This document shows positions 10,282 through 20,325 of a DNA stretch of 64,000 nt, one piece after another. Source of the stretch: Erinaceus europaeus. Lineage: Eukaryota > Chordata > Mammalia > Eulipotyphla > Erinaceidae. The translations under genes and the position numbers were made by a program. The stretch covers positions 36,873,782-36,937,781 of the forward strand of contig NC_080171.1 in the NCBI RefSeq assembly GCF_950295315.1, written 5' to 3'. How positions within the stretch are numbered: the stretch's first letter is position 1; each line of letters begins with the position of its first letter. Below the pieces are notes generated by a model. The model saw nothing but the letters and a program-made list of their open reading frames with translations. It was not told the origin of the DNA and ran no database searches.

Positions 10282-10924
10282 ATCCGAGTCGGGCTGTGGC
10301 AACAGTTTCAAGCAAGCTTCCACCAACTTCATACAAAGGCAGTTTGCTGGTGCTTCTCCTGAGCCTGATGCCTATCTCAGAGCTTCTCAGCTTGGATACC
10401 CATGAGAGCTCTTTAGGTACTCATTAATGGAATTGCTATCCTTGAGCAATGAATGATGGACGATAAATGTGATTTCTTTTCATCACCATGGAGGAAAATC
10501 CTGACATGCATTTCATTTACCTCAGAAGCATCCACCAAATCAGAAATGCATTCTTATATTTGCTTCCTCACTACCTAACTCACCATCTTGTCTATACCCC
10601 TGTTCCTGGAAATCATTTATTTCCAAATGAATTGCCTTTGTGAATGTTTCTGTTTCATTTTCTGCTTTATAGGGATAGCTAGACGATTGTGCCATATTAA
10701 ATACTTATTTTATGCAGTTTTGTCTATATATACACTATTATAGCAGTGAAGAATGCACACAGGACAGAAGGTGGGAGAGGACAGGTGTAGAGAGGGTGTT
10801 TGAGGATGAGATCGGCTACTGTATTGCAAATATGAAATCTCTATGAACTCAAGTTAAGTCAAATTAAACATGCATGTGACTTGCATTCTTCTCAGTGCTT
10901 CCATGTATGCTTTAATATAAAATA
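10282..10924. other. Unique sequence, nothing recognised
   Basis: No element or gene feature seen. Confidence 0.6.
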
Positions 10925-11055
10925 TAAGGACTAGGAAGATAGCATTATAGCAACACAAAATGCCATCATGCCTGAGGCTCAAAGGTTGTAGACTCAGACC
11001 CTGGCATTAGTATATAAGCCTCGGCTGAGCAGTGTTCTGATAAAAAATTCATACA
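10925..11055 (+). mobile_element. Type C SINE
   Basis: 'gactaggaagatagcatta', 'catcatgcctgaggctc', 'gactcagaccctggcatta', 'gctgagcagtgttctgata' follow the order of the type C consensus. There is no CT-rich body. The block 11056-11364 is otherwise unassigned; it contains a T run at 11170-11184. Confidence 0.7.
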
Positions 11056-11364
11056 CATGCACACACATAATAACAAATATCTCATGACTACTTATTTGAT
11101 GATCTCACATTTAATATACTGCCAGACCCATGTCATACTTTCTAACACATTAGAAATAGGATCAACTGTTTTTTTTTTTTTTTTGTCTATGGCATTAAAA
11201 GGAATAGAGCATTTGTGGAGATCCAACTCCTTAACATGATCTGCCATTCTTATACAAGATGGTCCATGCTTACATCTTTAGCCACCTACTATTTTCTTTT
11301 CCACAATTATTATCCAGCCATAGTGGATTTTTTAAGTGAGACCATTTTTGGGCCTCACTTTAAG

Positions 11365-11886
11365 GATTCTTTATTATTATTTTATTTTATTATTTATTTA
11401 TTATGTAGAGACCATTAAATTTAGAAGGAAATAGGGGGAGAATGGTGGTAGCACAGTGGGTTAAGTTCAGGTGGTACAAAGCACAAGGAACAGTGCAAAG
11501 ACCCTGGTTTGAGCCCCTGGCTCCCTACCTGCAGGGGAGTCGCCTCACAAGCAGTGAAGCAGTTCTGCAGGTATCTCTCTTTTTCTCTCCCTTTGTCTTC
11601 CCCTTTCTCCATTTCTCTCTGTCCTATCCAATGATGACATCAATAACAACAACAATAATTTCTACAGCAATAAAACAAGGACAACAAAAGGGAATAAGTA
11701 AATATTAAAAATTTTTTAAAAATTAGAAGGAAGGGGAAAGAGAAATGAAGGGAGAATGAATAACACCTGCAACATTGCTTTATCACTCATGAAGCTTTCC
11801 CCATACAGGTGGGGACTAGGGATTTGAATCTGGATCCTTACAAATGGTAACCTGTGTGCTCAGCCTGATGCACCACTACCCAGTCC
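11365..11886 (-). mobile_element. Type B SINE, minus strand, split by a type A SINE
   Basis: An inverted tail (ATTTATTTATT-like) lies at the left. The body resumes at 11719 with 'cacctgcaacattgctt', 'aagctttccccatacagg' and the inverted head 'tgatgcaccactacccagtc' at 11866-11886. The plus-strand type A SINE at 11431-11718 lies inside it. Confidence 0.75.
11431..11718 (+). mobile_element. Type A SINE with 14-bp target duplication
   Basis: The head 'gaatggtggtagcacagtgg' and a 'gggttaagttcagg' segment are present, with a B-box relic near 11507. Flanking repeats AAATTTAGAAGGAA (11417-11430) and AAAATTAGAAGGAA (11719-11732) differ at one base. Confidence 0.9.
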
Positions 11887-11889
11887 CCA

Positions 11890-12234
11890 TAATGGATTTT
11901 GTTTTTACTCTTAAATACTCCAGATTCTCTTGTTTCCAGGGTTCTGCCTATTCTGTTGTACCAGTCTGGAGTCCTCATCTCACTGTCTTTCCGCCTACCC
12001 CTAAATCAATTCTTCATTCCTTAGCTTCCTCTCTGCCTGAGTTAGCTGCTCACCCATGGGTCCCTGTGACGTCTCATCCTCCCTTATCTTAATGCATGTT
12101 TCACCCATTTGTCTATTGGGGTGCTCCTCCTATGGAACAGAAGCTCGAGACCACACATCACTTCACTGGTCCCTGTAATCTAATGCCTTGTATTCCTGAG
12201 AACAAAGCAAAGACTGCCAAGTCAGAGTCACTGA
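11890..12234. other. Unassigned; possibly an old L2/MIR-like 3' end near 12130
   Basis: The segment 'ctatggaacagaagctcg' to 'gccttgtattcctgagaac' recalls the 3' end of ancient mammalian CORE/L2 repeats but is too diverged to assign. No coding signal. Confidence 0.4.
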
Positions 12235-12465
12235 CTCGATTCAGTGCTTCTCATGCCTGATAGCTGTATGACTTTGAGCAATGCTTGTAAGCTCTTTAAA
12301 GTCTTAGCTTCTTCATCTGCAAATTGTGAAAAGTAATAACGCCATGATTACAGGATGGCTAGGAATAAATGAAATAATTCATGCAATTTAGTACAATGAC
12401 TGACCCATGGAAAGCACTTCATAAATGTCAGCAACTATTATTCTAATAATAGCAATTATTATAAT
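12235..12465 (+). mobile_element. MIR (ancient mammalian SINE)
   Basis: Recognisable MIR order: 'gctgtatgactttgagcaat', 'agcttcttcatctgcaaatt', 'ggaataaatgaaataattca', 'tgactgacccatggaaagca', 'ttcataaatgtcagcaacta'. Confidence 0.82.
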
Positions 12466-12589
12466 TATTAGGTAGGTATTCAATAATATATAACAAATGA
12501 CCAAGTGAATTCAAAAAAATTCTTCATTAATTTTTCCATTTGTTAATGAAAATGTAGCTTTTCATTGTTCATCATTCTCTTAAAGGCAA

Positions 12590-12770
12590 CTACATTCTGG
12601 TGATCCATAAAGAATTTGGTTCACACTCCTAGAAAGATAAACAACAGGGAAGTTTCCAATGGAGGAGATGAAGCATGGGACTCTGGTAATGAAAACTATG
12701 TTTTATTGTGTCTCATCTTACAATTTTGTTAATCATTATTAAATCACTAATAAATTTATTTTAAAAAACA
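12590..12770 (+). mobile_element. Old L1 3' end (3'UTR-A-like)
   Basis: 'tcacactcctagaaagataa', 'tccaatggaggagatg', 'tgggactctggta' and 'ttgttaatcattattaaatc' with a terminal A tract match the end of 26862-27052. It is diverged. Confidence 0.65.
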
Positions 12771-12794
12771 GCTACATTGCAGAAGTTAACAAAG

Positions 12795-13060
12795 CATTGT
12801 AATGGGAGATATCTGGTACAATATACACACTACTATGTATAAAGGCATGGGTTAAAGCCCCTGGCTAATACATAGAAACATTATACAAAGCAGAAGCTTC
12901 TCAAATGGTAAAGCAATGTTGCCCTGTCTCTTCTCCCTCTCTCTGGGTCTCACCCTCTATCTAGAAAAAAATAAAGTTTGTCAGGAATAGCGAAACTGCA
13001 CAGGCATGAAGCCCCAAAGAAACCCTGAAGGTAGTAAATAAAAATAAAGATTTAAACATT
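12795..13060 (+). mobile_element. Old tRNA-like SINE
   Basis: 'gcatgggttaaagcccctgg' lies in the B-box region. A CT-rich tract, 'ctatctagaaaaaaataaag' and a further hairpin-module-like 'catgaagccccaaagaaacc' follow. Confidence 0.6.
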
Positions 13061-13214
13061 TTAGTATCCAGAAATATTTCACTATGACATTATAAAAACA
13101 CATATGCATGTGTAGCTAGTACTAATATTAGTTTTTGCAGTCTTTAATACCTAGATAATTAGAATAATAATGAAGAAAAGAATGAAAGGTTTAATAATAT
13201 TACACTTCTCCCAC

Positions 13215-13520
13215 CTCAAAAAGATCACATTCTGGTGGTAGCACAGTGGGTTAAGCACACACATGGCATGTAGCACCAGGACCAGCTAAGGATCCAGGTT
13301 CCAGCACCCAGTTCCCTACCTGTAGGGGGATTGCTTCACAAGCAGTGAAACAGGTCTGTAGGTGTCTTTCTCTTCCTCTTCTCTCTCAATTTCTCTCAGC
13401 CCTATCCAACTGCAACAACAGCAATAACAATAACAATGGCAACAAAATGGAAAAAAAAATGGCCTCCAGAATCAGCAGATTGTTGACAGGCACTAAGCCC
13501 CAGCAATAAAAAAAGGGAAA
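13215..13520 (+). mobile_element. Type A SINE with hairpin module
   Basis: The head 'ctggtggtagcacagtgggt' is followed by 'ctacctgtagggggattgct', an AAC-rich body, and a degenerate hairpin module 'ggcctccagaatcagcagat' to 'aagccccagcaata'. Confidence 0.88.
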
Positions 13521-13524
13521 AATT

Positions 13525-13720
13525 ATATTCTAGCCCCCAGAATCTGTGACCATTTCATCTTACATGGTCAAAGGAATTTTACAGATGTTATTCAATCAGG
13601 GTTCCTAAAGGAGAGAGTAACCTTTACTATCTAGGGAGGTTCCATATATCAAAGGGTCTGTGTGAAAGGCAGGCAGGAGCTTCAGAGTTAGTGAGGGAAG
13701 GTGGTGTAGAAAGGGAACAA
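13525..13720 (+). mobile_element. MLT1-type MaLR LTR fragment
   Basis: 'agcccccagaatctgtgacc', 'tacatggtcaaaggaatttt' and 'acagatgttattcaatcagg' parallel the conserved front half of MLT1 LTRs. The right half is weak. Confidence 0.6.
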
Positions 13721-13734
13721 CATGGCTGTGGCTG

Positions 13735-13905
13735 GAAACATGGTTCAACTGGTAGAGTGTAGGACTTTTGTAGCCAAGGTTCCCAGTTTAATCCTCTGCA
13801 TTATATGTACCAGAGAGGTGCTCTGGCTTCTTATTCTCTCCACCTCATGTGAAACTCTCTCATGTGAAATAAATGAATGGATATATCTTTAACTAAATAA
13901 TGGTA
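13735..13905 (+). mobile_element. Old type C-like SINE
   Basis: 'ggctggaaacatggttcaac', then 'ggttcccagtttaatcct', 'gtaccagagaggtgctctgg' and an AATAAA-rich tail. The block 13906-14142 is unassigned. Confidence 0.6.
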
Positions 13906-14156
13906 AATAATAAGATGGCTAATAAGAACAAACAGATTTGACATTTACAGACAGTTAAATACAAAGTGATTTTACACAGTATTTTTGAATATCAGGGGAT
14001 GGAAATACTGACTCAAACATCTACACTGAGATAAGTACTCTGGAAATACAATTCTGTCTTTTGCTGGCTATTCAAATGACATTGATACTTGTATTACTGT
14101 CAAACATATATTTACCCTTCTGGTTTCAAAGATATACTGTTTGAAATATTATAGCT

Positions 14157-14494
14157 TGGGGGTCAAGCACACATGGTGTGAAGCACAAAGACCGGAGGAA
14201 AGATCCTGGTTCGAACCCCTGACTCCCCACCTGCAGGGGAGTTGCTTCACAGGCGGTGAAGCAGGTCTGCAGGTGTCTGTCTTTCTCTTCCCCTCTCTGT
14301 CTTCCCCTCCTCTCTCCATTTTTCTCTGTCCTATCCAACGACGAACAACATCAACAGCAACAATAATAACCACAACAAGGCTACAACAACAAGGGCAACA
14401 AAAGGGGGGAGGGAAGATGGCCTCTAGGAGCAGTGGGTTCATGGTGCAGGCACTGAGCCCCAGAAATAACCCTGGAGGCAAAAAAAAAAAGAAA
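14157..14494 (+). mobile_element. Type A SINE with hairpin module and 14-bp target duplication
   Basis: It starts slightly inside the usual head ('tgggggtcaagcacacatgg') and has a B box 'ggttcgaacccc'. The hairpin module spans 14419-14479, and an A tail follows. The target repeats GAAATATTATAGCT (14143-14156) and GAAATATTGTAGCT (14495-14508) differ at one base, so the boundaries are firm. Confidence 0.93.
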
Positions 14495-14540
14495 GAAATA
14501 TTGTAGCTCTAAAATATCTTCTAATACACACTGGAACTAG

Positions 14541-15103
14541 TTTTTTTTTCGCCTTCATTGCCCTTGTTGTAGCCTTGTTGTGGTTATTATTATTGTTGAT
14601 GTTGTTCATTGTTGAATACGACAAAGAGAAATGAAGAGAGAAGGGGAAGACAGAGAGAGGGAGAGAAAGATAGACACCTGCAGATCTGCTTCACCACCTG
14701 AAAAGTGACTGCTCTGCAGATAGGGAGCCGGGGCCTCGAACAGGCCTCGAACAGGGATCCTTACACTGGTCCTTGCACTTTGCGCCACGTGAGCTCAACC
14801 CACTGTGCTACTGCTGGACCCCTTTATTTTTCTTTATTGGGGGGTTAATGGTTTACAGTCCACAGTAAAATACAATAGTTTGTACATGCATAACATTTCC
14901 ACATAACAATGCAATCCCCCACTAGGCCCTCCTCTGTCATCATGTTCCAGGGCCTGAACCCTCCTTCCCACTCAAGAGTCTTACTTTGTTGCAATATGCC
15001 AATTCCAGTTCAGGTTCTACTTGTGTTTTCTCTTCTGACCTTGTTTTTCAACTTCTGCCTGAGAGTGAGATCATCCCTTATTCATCTTTTAGCTTCAACT
15101 TAT
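14541..15103 (-). mobile_element. Second copy of the L1-SINE chimera, minus strand
   Basis: The reverse complement is almost identical to 9480-10019. It has the same L1 3'UTR-B sequence, the same L1 tail joined to the same SINE head, and the same duplicated B-box 11-mer (14733-14743 and 14744-14754). It ends in a clean A run (T run 14541-14549 on the plus strand) exactly where copy one passes into a second SINE. It is 5'-truncated within the L1 3'UTR near 15103. A clean target duplication is not evident. Confidence 0.87.
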
Positions 15104-15604
15104 TATTTCCCCTTTCAGAACTTTTCATGTATTGTGAGTCTGGGATTTACGACTGATTTAGACACAATATTTTTATTGTGAAATAAAATAACTTTATATT
15201 AATTTTAGGAAGTTGACTAGAGAATTTGTAGGAAGTATAAACATCATAATTTTATTGAGTCTTCTTTTAAAAGTAAAAATACCTCATTTAATGAGCAAGA
15301 AAACACTTGTGTGCACTGAACCTTGACACAGGGTAAATGATCTAAGTGAAAATTTATATTTCATAGGGACTGTAAAAGCTAATAATACATAGAGGCATAA
15401 TAATAATTGCAAAGGTGTAAATTCATCAACTGTTTTTACTGAGTTTTCTTATTCATGAGTAATGTTTATTTATATATTTAGCCAGTTTCCCTATATGTCT
15501 CAGTAGAGTTCTTTTTATAAAACTGAACTATATACTTAATATTTTCTTTATTTATATATATCCTCTCAGTGTTCTAATGAATGGAAACTTCCTTTTATTT
15601 TTTA
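15104..15604. other. AT-rich unique sequence
   Basis: Nothing recognised. Confidence 0.6.
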
Positions 15605-16190
15605 TTGCATTAGACTTTATGTTTTTGTCCTCCCAGCATCCATAATTTTAATATCTATCCCATGAGACAAGATATAATAGCATTGGGAGGGAAGACCTTT
15701 AGGAGATGATTAGATAAGTTGGGTGGAGACCTCATTACTGAATTTAATGTCCTTAGAAAAGGGGGGAGAGGGCTAGAGAGGTAGTTCACCTTGTAGGAAG
15801 CCTTCATTGTTACACATGTGCTGCGGGTTTGAGCCCTGTTAGCACATAGAAGGTGCTACGGCAACACAGGACAGACATCTCAGTATTGTGTAACTCTGTG
15901 TCTCTCTTTCTGTCTCTATTTTTTGTTGTATCTCCCTATATGAAGAAAAAAAGGGGTGAGCAGAATGAACTGCACATGCACAAAGACCTAGTTCACCAAA
16001 AGGAAGACAGAGATATAATAGAGCAGAGATTTCGCTGATTATTTCCACAGTGTGAGGACACAGTGAGAAGACAGGTCTCCTGTGAACTCCCAAGTGAGTT
16101 CTCACCAGACTCACCCTGGGTGCCTTGATATTAAACCTTCTGTTTTCCAGGATTGTGTGAAATAGTCTTTCTTTCTTCTATTCTTGTAAT
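15605..16190 (+). mobile_element. MLT1-type LTR, split by a SINE
   Basis: The left part (15605-15767) has 'ttgggagggaagacctttag', 'gatgattagataagtt' and 'gtccttagaaaag'. The right part (16016-16190) has 'cagtgtgaggacacagtgag', 'agttctcaccagactcaccc' and 'gccttgatattaaaccttc'. The order and landmarks are those of MLT1/MST LTRs. Confidence 0.78.
15768..16015 (+). mobile_element. Old tRNA-like SINE nested in MLT1
   Basis: 'gggctagagaggtagttcac', 'ctgcgggtttgagccctgtt' (B-box position), a CT-rich tract and a short A-rich region with 'gcacaaagacctagttcacc' at the end. Confidence 0.65.
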
Positions 16191-16258
16191 GCTTTCATTA
16201 TAGACATTTATAGTATTCCATTATAATAGCTTGTCCTTTTCTTAAATCTGTGGGAGTT

Positions 16259-16697
16259 TGTTGTTTTCGACGGGTTATGTTGTTTTCGCCGGGCTGGCTT
16301 CACGGGCGGGTAACAGACGACCAGGGACTCATGGTTGAGCTGTAGGCAGTATCTCTTTATTCATGCAGGACGCAGCACAATCTAAGACGAGCTAAGCTAA
16401 ACTCAAGTACTCTAAAACTCACAATGCTGTCTTTATATATACTTTCCATGTAGGGTGGAAACAGGATGTGACATAGAGAGGGTGGAGAGAAAAGTGACTG
16501 GTGAAAATCAGAGTGTGACAAGGAGGGGGCAGAGCAGGCGAGAATCCTATCACTGAACCACCAATGCCCTGGAGTGCTTTATGTAAATGTAAAAGTGATT
16601 TATGTAAATAGACCAAAGCTTTAAATGGGATTAAATCTATCCCTGTATAGGCATAAGGTTAAGCAGAAGCCAGGGGGAGCTGGCATACTATCCAACA
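16259..16697 (-). mobile_element. Solo LTR, ERV2-like, 439 bp, 6-bp target duplication
   Basis: The element is bounded by TGTTG...CAACA and flanked by perfect GGAGTT repeats (16253-16258 and 16698-16703). Transcription polarity is minus: a TATATAAAG box (complement near 16432-16441) precedes AATAAA (complement of 16357-16362) by about 75 bp, giving U3-R-U5 order. A 6-bp duplication fits class II (beta-like) retroviruses. It is a sibling of 61853-62291. There is no internal region, so it arose by LTR-LTR recombination. The next 300 bp (16704-17007) are unassigned. Confidence 0.9.
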
Positions 16698-17009
16698 GGA
16701 GTTCATTTCACTTCATTTTATTGTGAGAGGAACTTTTGCCTGATTTATTCCTTCTTTGACCTCTGGTCTTGCAGAGTCTCAGTTTTCCTTTTATTTCCAA
16801 AAGAAATGTATCTGTTGTTTATAAATATCCTTTGTATCTTGGGATAAACAGTCTGCTAGGGTAGATTCTTTCTCTTATGTATTATGTTTCCCCTCTTATT
16901 TATTTATTAAAATAACTTCCTTCTCTAATTTCCCCCTTTTTTAAATAAAGAAGATTATTTATTTCAGTTGCATACAACTCTGAACATCTGATTTTTCTCT
17001 CTAACAATC

Positions 17010-17520
17010 CATGGTCTCAAAAGAAGTAAAATTCATATAACTGGCCTACCAGAGGAAGAAAGAGAGAAAGGGAAGGTAAACTTTCTAGAGGAAATATTAA
17101 AAGAAAACTTCCCAGACCTAAACAACAGAAAGGACATTAAGATTTAAGAGAACCATAGAGTCCCAAACAGAATCAATCCAGACCTGAAGACACCAAGACA
17201 TATCATAGTTACAATGAAAAGAAGTAAGGATAAAGAAAGGATTCCTAAGGCTGAAAGAGAAAAACAAAAAGTCACATACAGGGAAAACCCATAAAACTAT
17301 CAGCAGACATCTCCACACAAACTCTAAAAGCCAGAAGAGAATGGCAAGATATCTATCTATTGGGCCCTGAATGAAAAAAGGTTTCAAAAAAGGATAATAT
17401 ATCCCGCTAAACTTTCACTCAAACTTGATGGAGGGATCAAAACCTCCTTAGGCAGACAACAGTTAAAGGAGGCAACCATCACCAAGCCTGCCCTGAAAGA
17501 GGTTCTAAAAGACTTCTTAT
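17010..17520 (+). pseudogene. L1 ORF1 C-terminal remnant
   Basis: Reading in pieces gives the ORF1p landmarks ITGLPEEERE, a block matching 'NRINPDLKTPRH' and REWQDIYLLGPE, then the C-terminal domain ending near 17518 (KDFL then TAA). The frame is broken by an in-frame TAA near 17146 ('aagatttaagag') and by small indels. It is the RNA-binding RRM/CTD half only. The N-terminal coiled coil is absent. Confidence 0.85.
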
Positions 17521-17577
17521 AAACAAGAATATCACTATAATACTTGCAATATATCAGAGCAAATAAATTGTTGAATA

Positions 17578-20325
17578 ATGGCACTACAATATATTAAATC
17601 CATAATATCAGGAAATGTCAATGGCTTAAATTCACCCATCAAAAGGCACAGAGTGGGAGGATGGATCAGAAAATATAACCCAACCATATGCTGCTTGCAA
17701 CAATCCCACTTGACCCGACAAGATAAATACAGACATAAAGTGAAAGGATGGAAAACTATCATACAGGCTAATGGACCACACAAAAAGGCAGGAACAGCCA
17801 TTCTCATCTCTGACACAATAGATTTTAAATTAAATAAAGTAATAAAAGATAGGCAAGGCCATTACATAATGATTAGAGCATCAATCAGCCAAGAAGACTT
17901 AAGAATTATCAACATCTGTGCACCCAATGAGGAACCATCTAAAAACATCAAGCACCTACTCAAACAACTTAAAAAATACAACAACAGTAATACAGTAATA
18001 CAATAATAGTGGGAGACTTTAACACCCCACTCTCATACTTAGACAGATCAACAAAGCAAAGAATCAACAAAGAAACAAGAGAATTAAATGAAAAGATGGA
18101 CAGACTAGACCTCCTGGATATTTTCAGAGTTCTTCACCACCAAAAACTGGAATACACATTCTTTTCAAATCCACCCAACACATACTCAAGGATAGACCAC
18201 ATGTTAGACCACAAAGATAGCATCAACAAATTCAAGAGCACTGAAATCATCCCAAGTATCTTCTCAGACCACAGTGGAGTAAAGCTAACATTTAACAACA
18301 AACAGAAAATTACTAAAAGACACAGAATTTGGAAACTAAACAACATATTGCTTAAGAACCACTGGGTCAGAGAGACACTCAAGCAAGAAATTCAAATGTT
18401 CCTGGAAAAAAAATGAAAATGAAGACACAAGCTATCATAATATTGGGGACACAGCTAAAGCAGTATTGAGAGGGAAACTCATAGCCATACAATCACACAT
18501 TAAAGAACAAGAAAAAGCTCAAATAAATATCCTTACTGCACACCTTAAGGACTTAGAGGAAGAGGAACAAAGGAATCCTAAAGCAACCATAAGGACAGAA
18601 ATCACTAAAATTAGAGCAGAAATAAACAACATCAAAAATAAGAGAACCACACAAAAGATCAATGAAGCCAAGCCAAATGTTGGTTCTTTGAAAAATTAAA
18701 CAAGATTGACAAACCCCCAGCCAGACTCACTAAACAAAAAAGGGAGAAGACTCGAATAAATTGAAAACAATAGAGGAGCTATCACAACTGACACCACAGA
18801 AATCTAGAAAATCATGTGAAACTTCTATGAAGAACTATATGCCTCCAAGCTAGAAAATCTAGAAGAAATGGAAGAATTCCTAGAAACATATGCCCTGCAA
18901 AAACTGAACCAAGAAGAAATACAAAACCTAAATACACCAATCACAGACAAATAAATAGAAACAGTTATTAAGAATCTCCCCAACAACAAAAGTCCTGGAC
19001 CAGATGGCTTCACAAACGAATTCTACAAAACCTTCAGGAAACAGTTAGTACCCATACTTCTAAAGTTTTTAACAAGATCGAAGAAACAGGAACAATCCCT
19101 TCCACCTTCTATGAAGCCAACATCACCCTGATACCAAAAGCAGAGAGGGACAGAACAAAAAAGGAAAACGACAGACCAATATCTCTGATGAACGTAGATG
19201 CCAAAATATTAAACAAGATCCTCACCAACTGGATACAGCAGCATATCAAAAAGATTGTTCATCACGACCAAGAGGGATTCATCCCAGGAATGCAAGGCTA
19301 GTTCAACATAAGTAAGTCAATCAATGTCATTCACCACATCAATAATAGCAAAGCCAAAAACCACATGATTATCTCAACAGATGCAGAGACAGCCTTTGAC
19401 AAAATCCAACACCCATTCATGCTCAAAACACTACAAAAAATGGTAATAGACAGGAAATTCCTCAAGACAGTGGAATCCATATATTGCAAACCTACAGCCA
19501 ACATCATACTCCATGGACAGAAGCTGAAAGCATTCCCGCTCAGATCGGGACTAGACAGGGCTGCCCACTATCACCATTACTCTTCAACATAGTGTTGGAA
19601 GTTATTTCCATAGCTATAAGGCAAGAGAAAGGGATCAAAAGAACACAGATTGGAAGGGAAGAAGTCAAGCTCTCACTATTTGCAAATTATATGATAGTAT
19701 ACATAGAAAAACCTAAAGAATCCAGCAGAAAACTACTGGAAGTTATTAGGCAATATAGCAAGGTGTCAGGCTACAAAATCAATGTACAAAAATCAGTGGC
19801 AATTCTTTATGCAATCACTAAATCTGAAGAAGAAGACATCCAGAAATCCCTCCCATTCGCTGTTGCAGCAAAGTCGATAAAAGATCTAGGAATGAAGCTG
19901 ACCAGAGAAGTGAAAGACTTGTATACTGAAATCTATGAGTCACTATTCAAGGAAATAGAAACTGATACCAAGAAATGGAAAGACAACCCATTCTCATGGA
20001 TCAGAAGAATAAATATCATCAAAATGAATATTCTCCCCAGAGCCATATACAAATTTAATGTAATACCCATCAAAGTTCCACAAAACTTCTTTAAGAGAAT
20101 AGAACAAAAACTACAGTCATTTATCTGGAACCTTAAAACACCTAGAATTGCCAAAACCATCTTGAGGAAAAGAAGCAGAAATGGAGGCATCACACTCCAG
20201 ATCTCAAATTATATTATAAGGCCATCATAATCAAAACAGCCTAGTACTGGGACAAAAATAGGCACACAGACCAGTGGAACAGAATTGAAAGCCCAGAACT
20301 AAAGCCCCACACCTATGGACATCTA
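17578..20325 (+). pseudogene. L1 ORF2 (endonuclease and reverse transcriptase), broken
   Basis: ORF2 normally encodes the APE-type endonuclease and the reverse transcriptase that carry out target-primed reverse transcription. Residues 1-142 (from ATG 17578) are the endonuclease N-half. The catalytic glutamate of the LQETHL-type motif is Gln here (codon 42, 17701-17703). A frameshift near 18000, beside a repeated 'cagtaata', separates GDFNTPL and FSDHSGVKL (18009-18416). Another lies in an A run near 18410. The RT part (19100-20230) shows [29 protein letters not shown] and, at the active site, FANY instead of FADD (19679-19690). Both catalytic aspartates are lost, so it is non-functional. The C-terminus is deleted. 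Confidence 0.92.

Noticed and set aside
14141..14506. 121-codon plus-strand frame and a 110-codon antisense frame (14149-14481)
   Set aside because: Both are translations of a type A SINE; its CT-rich and AAC-rich body has few stops in several frames.
9158..15103. Large segmental inverted duplication linking the two L1-SINE chimeras
   Set aside because: The copies differ in 5' truncation point and in 3' continuation, and the flanks I compared are unrelated, so separate retrotransposition is the simpler reading; alignment of wider flanks would settle it.
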